Assembly (NCBI GenBank): GCA_024235795.1
Contig: JACKLR010000002.1
Coordinates: forward strand, 310,001-374,000
Origin: Burkholderiales bacterium
GTDB lineage: Bacteria; Pseudomonadota; Gammaproteobacteria; Burkholderiales; Nitrosomonadaceae
Direction of reading: 5' to 3'
DNA length: 64,000 bases
The notes under the pieces were generated by a model. It ran no database searches. It saw only the letters and a list, made by a program, of their open reading frames with translations, and was not told the origin of the DNA. Positions 63,601 through 64,000 of the stretch are shown here, piece by piece; position 1 is the stretch's first letter, and every line of letters begins with the position of its first letter. The translations under genes were made by a program, and so were the position numbers.

Positions 63601-64000
63601 GGAACCAAAGAAAGACTCAGGCCTATCTTACTTGCAGACTCTACGGACATTCTCGGCTTTTTGCCAATGGCATTATCCGTAACGGCAGGTGCTGAAGTGC
63701 AACATCCATTGGCTACCGTAGTAATTGGCGGCTTGTTCTCCTCCGCTCTGTTTACCCTTGTGGTGCTTCCGGTACTTTACGCTTTTGTGGAGAGCCGAAG
63801 TAATAACAAGAAAATCCTTAAGCGCCCCAACACAAACACAAACAAATTGCTTGTATTAATTGTATGCGGTGGGCTGGCGGGTGTTCTGCTTGGCGCTATC
63901 TCTACGGTGAAAGCGCAATCACAGCCAATAGACAACCTGCAAACGATTACTTTGGAGCAAGCCAGGGAGCGGGCTGTCAGAAATTATCCTAGGGTACAAT
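60658..64000 (+). CDS. CzcA-type heavy-metal RND pump, C-terminally fused to a TolC-like domain, open at window end
   Basis: Reads from the ATG at 60658 without a stop to the window end (1114 codons). The pump part has the usual opening (IIYFSIKNKLIVGLLTLALIGVGIYS) and the proton-relay signature GAIDFGIIVDGTVIIVE, with Asp400, Asp406 and Glu413. These match CzcA Asp402, Asp408 and Glu415, pointing to Zn/Co/Cd or Ni export, not Cu/Ag. The second half includes GVGFIVVFGIAVLDDLVLLDRF and ends LPVLYAFVESRS at about residue 1045. The frame then continues through a new hydrophobic segment (LLVLIVCGGLAGVLLGAISTVKAQ) into ITLEQARERAVRNYPRVQ, the beginning of a TolC/CzcC-type protein. Such fusions are mainly known from Bacteroidota. 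Confidence 0.88.
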   Translation, partial: MINSIIYFSIKNKLIVGLLTLALIGVGIYSMFTVNLGSVPDITNNQVQVITVSQNLGTEDIEQFVTFPVELAMANLPGVTEIRSISRFGLSVVTIVFEDHIGTYLPRQLVQEKLIEVRRQIPENFGSPSMGPITTGLGEIYQYTLMPKPGYETTYSPTELRTIQDWIVRRQLALVDGVVGINSFGGKIKQYEIAINPKKLNANNISIAEVLLALQRNNANTGGAYIEKNNIANFIRGEGLVRTLDDIRNIVIKNENGIPILIGDVAERVHFGHQVRYGAFTQDGREAVGGMILMLRGSNPNAVIQNVQKRIVEVQKSLPEGLEIKPFLDRSALIERTTSTVTQNLTEGALIVIFVLVILLGSLRGGIITATAIPLSLLFAFIMMKQFDVWANLISLGAIDFGIIVDGTVIIVERTVYEIQKQIKAGKFDIDQDVMDEIAYKAGSSMMNTAFFGQLIILIVFIPILTLTGIEGKMFHPMAYTFGFAMLGSIILCLTYVPMMSALFLKPIKNKKNWFGKFERRIEKVGDTIVSGFHRAYLPLLKSALQHKMLVVIMTIMLLGAAGFTFSRLGGEFIPQLDEGDIAMQALIRPGSSLSEAIDVSIKIENILLENFPEIKTVLARIGVAEIPTDPMPIDIADMFIILEKDMDKWTSAASKDGLIEKIKEKLDNNLTGVNLVFSQPIELRFNELLTGVREDVAVKLYGDDLDVLAQKVDEMVKIIRTVPGAGDVNPERTSGLPQITVRYNREKIAQYGVNIEQLNQYVSSAFAGGVTGVIFEGEKRFEMVVRFDEAHQKSIEDLRALFIDLPDGTQVPLNEVADINYAPGPMQISRDNTSRRTYVGMNVRGRDMESVVLDIQQKLDAELDLPPGYYITYGGEFENLQKAKSNLAIVVPIVLFLIFVLLYFALKSVSQSIIIFTGVPLAAIGGVFALWLRDMPFSISAGVGFIVVFGIAVLDDLVLLDRFNTLKKEGMTSIKKRILIGTKERLRPILLADSTDILGFLPMALSVTAGAEVQHPLATVVIGGLFSSALFTLVVLPVLYAFVESRSNNKKILKRPNTNTNKLLVLIVCGGLAGVLLGAISTVKAQSQPIDNLQTITLEQARERAVRNYPRVQ

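Noticed and set aside
1..64000. CRISPR arrays
   Set aside because: I found no regularly spaced direct repeats; the repeats seen are protein-domain repeats, IS ends and target duplications.

Overview
The window is a bacterial chromosome segment, most likely from a betaproteobacterium related to Nitrosomonadaceae. That placement is inferred from the serS-rarA-lolA-ftsK order, the Tat-exported PhoX-type protein, the TonB/Fur iron-uptake block and general codon style. No ammonia-oxidation or rRNA gene is present to prove it.

Left part (1-31 kb). A housekeeping block on the minus strand holds serS (cut by the window edge), rarA, lolA and ftsK. A membrane protein with a degenerate GGDEF domain follows. 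An ISAs1-type insertion sequence then lies disrupted by an IS4-type element, and both target duplications are readable. Next come an RDD membrane protein, a TetR regulator, a Fur-box-preceded tonB-exbB-exbD operon, a dicarboxylate/amino-acid:cation symporter, a DegS-like protease and a PhoX-like protein. From 17.3 to 25.3 kb runs the most unusual locus: a tight five-gene operon built around a 1001-residue glycyl radical enzyme and its radical-SAM activase. The other three genes encode an 819-residue protein with an internal duplication, a 216-residue protein and a DUF6765-like protein with an HxxxDxxxH motif. A DUF211 protein, tRNA-Gly, tRNA-Cys, a CBS-pair protein, a second-type IF-1, an RhlE-like helicase and an intact second ISAs1 copy follow.

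Middle part (31-43 kb). A secreted copper-radical (galactose/glyoxal) oxidase with Ig-like and CARDB repeats is encoded with a HAF-repeat protein. A complete type I restriction-modification system (hsdM, hsdS, hsdR) follows.

Right part (43.4 kb to the end). The displaced 3' end of the tmRNA gene, with its terminator, marks the edge of an integrated element. Inside are a tyrosine integrase, an excisionase-like protein and an RP4 (IncP) Tra1-like transfer region. That region reads traM-traL-traK on the minus strand, a probable oriT, then traJ-traI-traG-traF, a small gene and traC (ArdC-type N-terminus plus primase) on the plus strand. A RadC/JAMM-family gene next to traC is split by a 2.4-kb group II intron; precise excision rebuilds the JAMM metal motif. 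Cargo follows: a CadR-like MerR regulator with its divergent promoter, a small unknown protein, a short CDF transporter, a His-rich small exported protein, and a CzcA-type RND pump that runs off the window and appears fused to a TolC-like outer-membrane factor. The element thus looks like a mobilisable or conjugative island carrying divalent-metal resistance. Its mating-pair genes and its far attachment site are not in the window.
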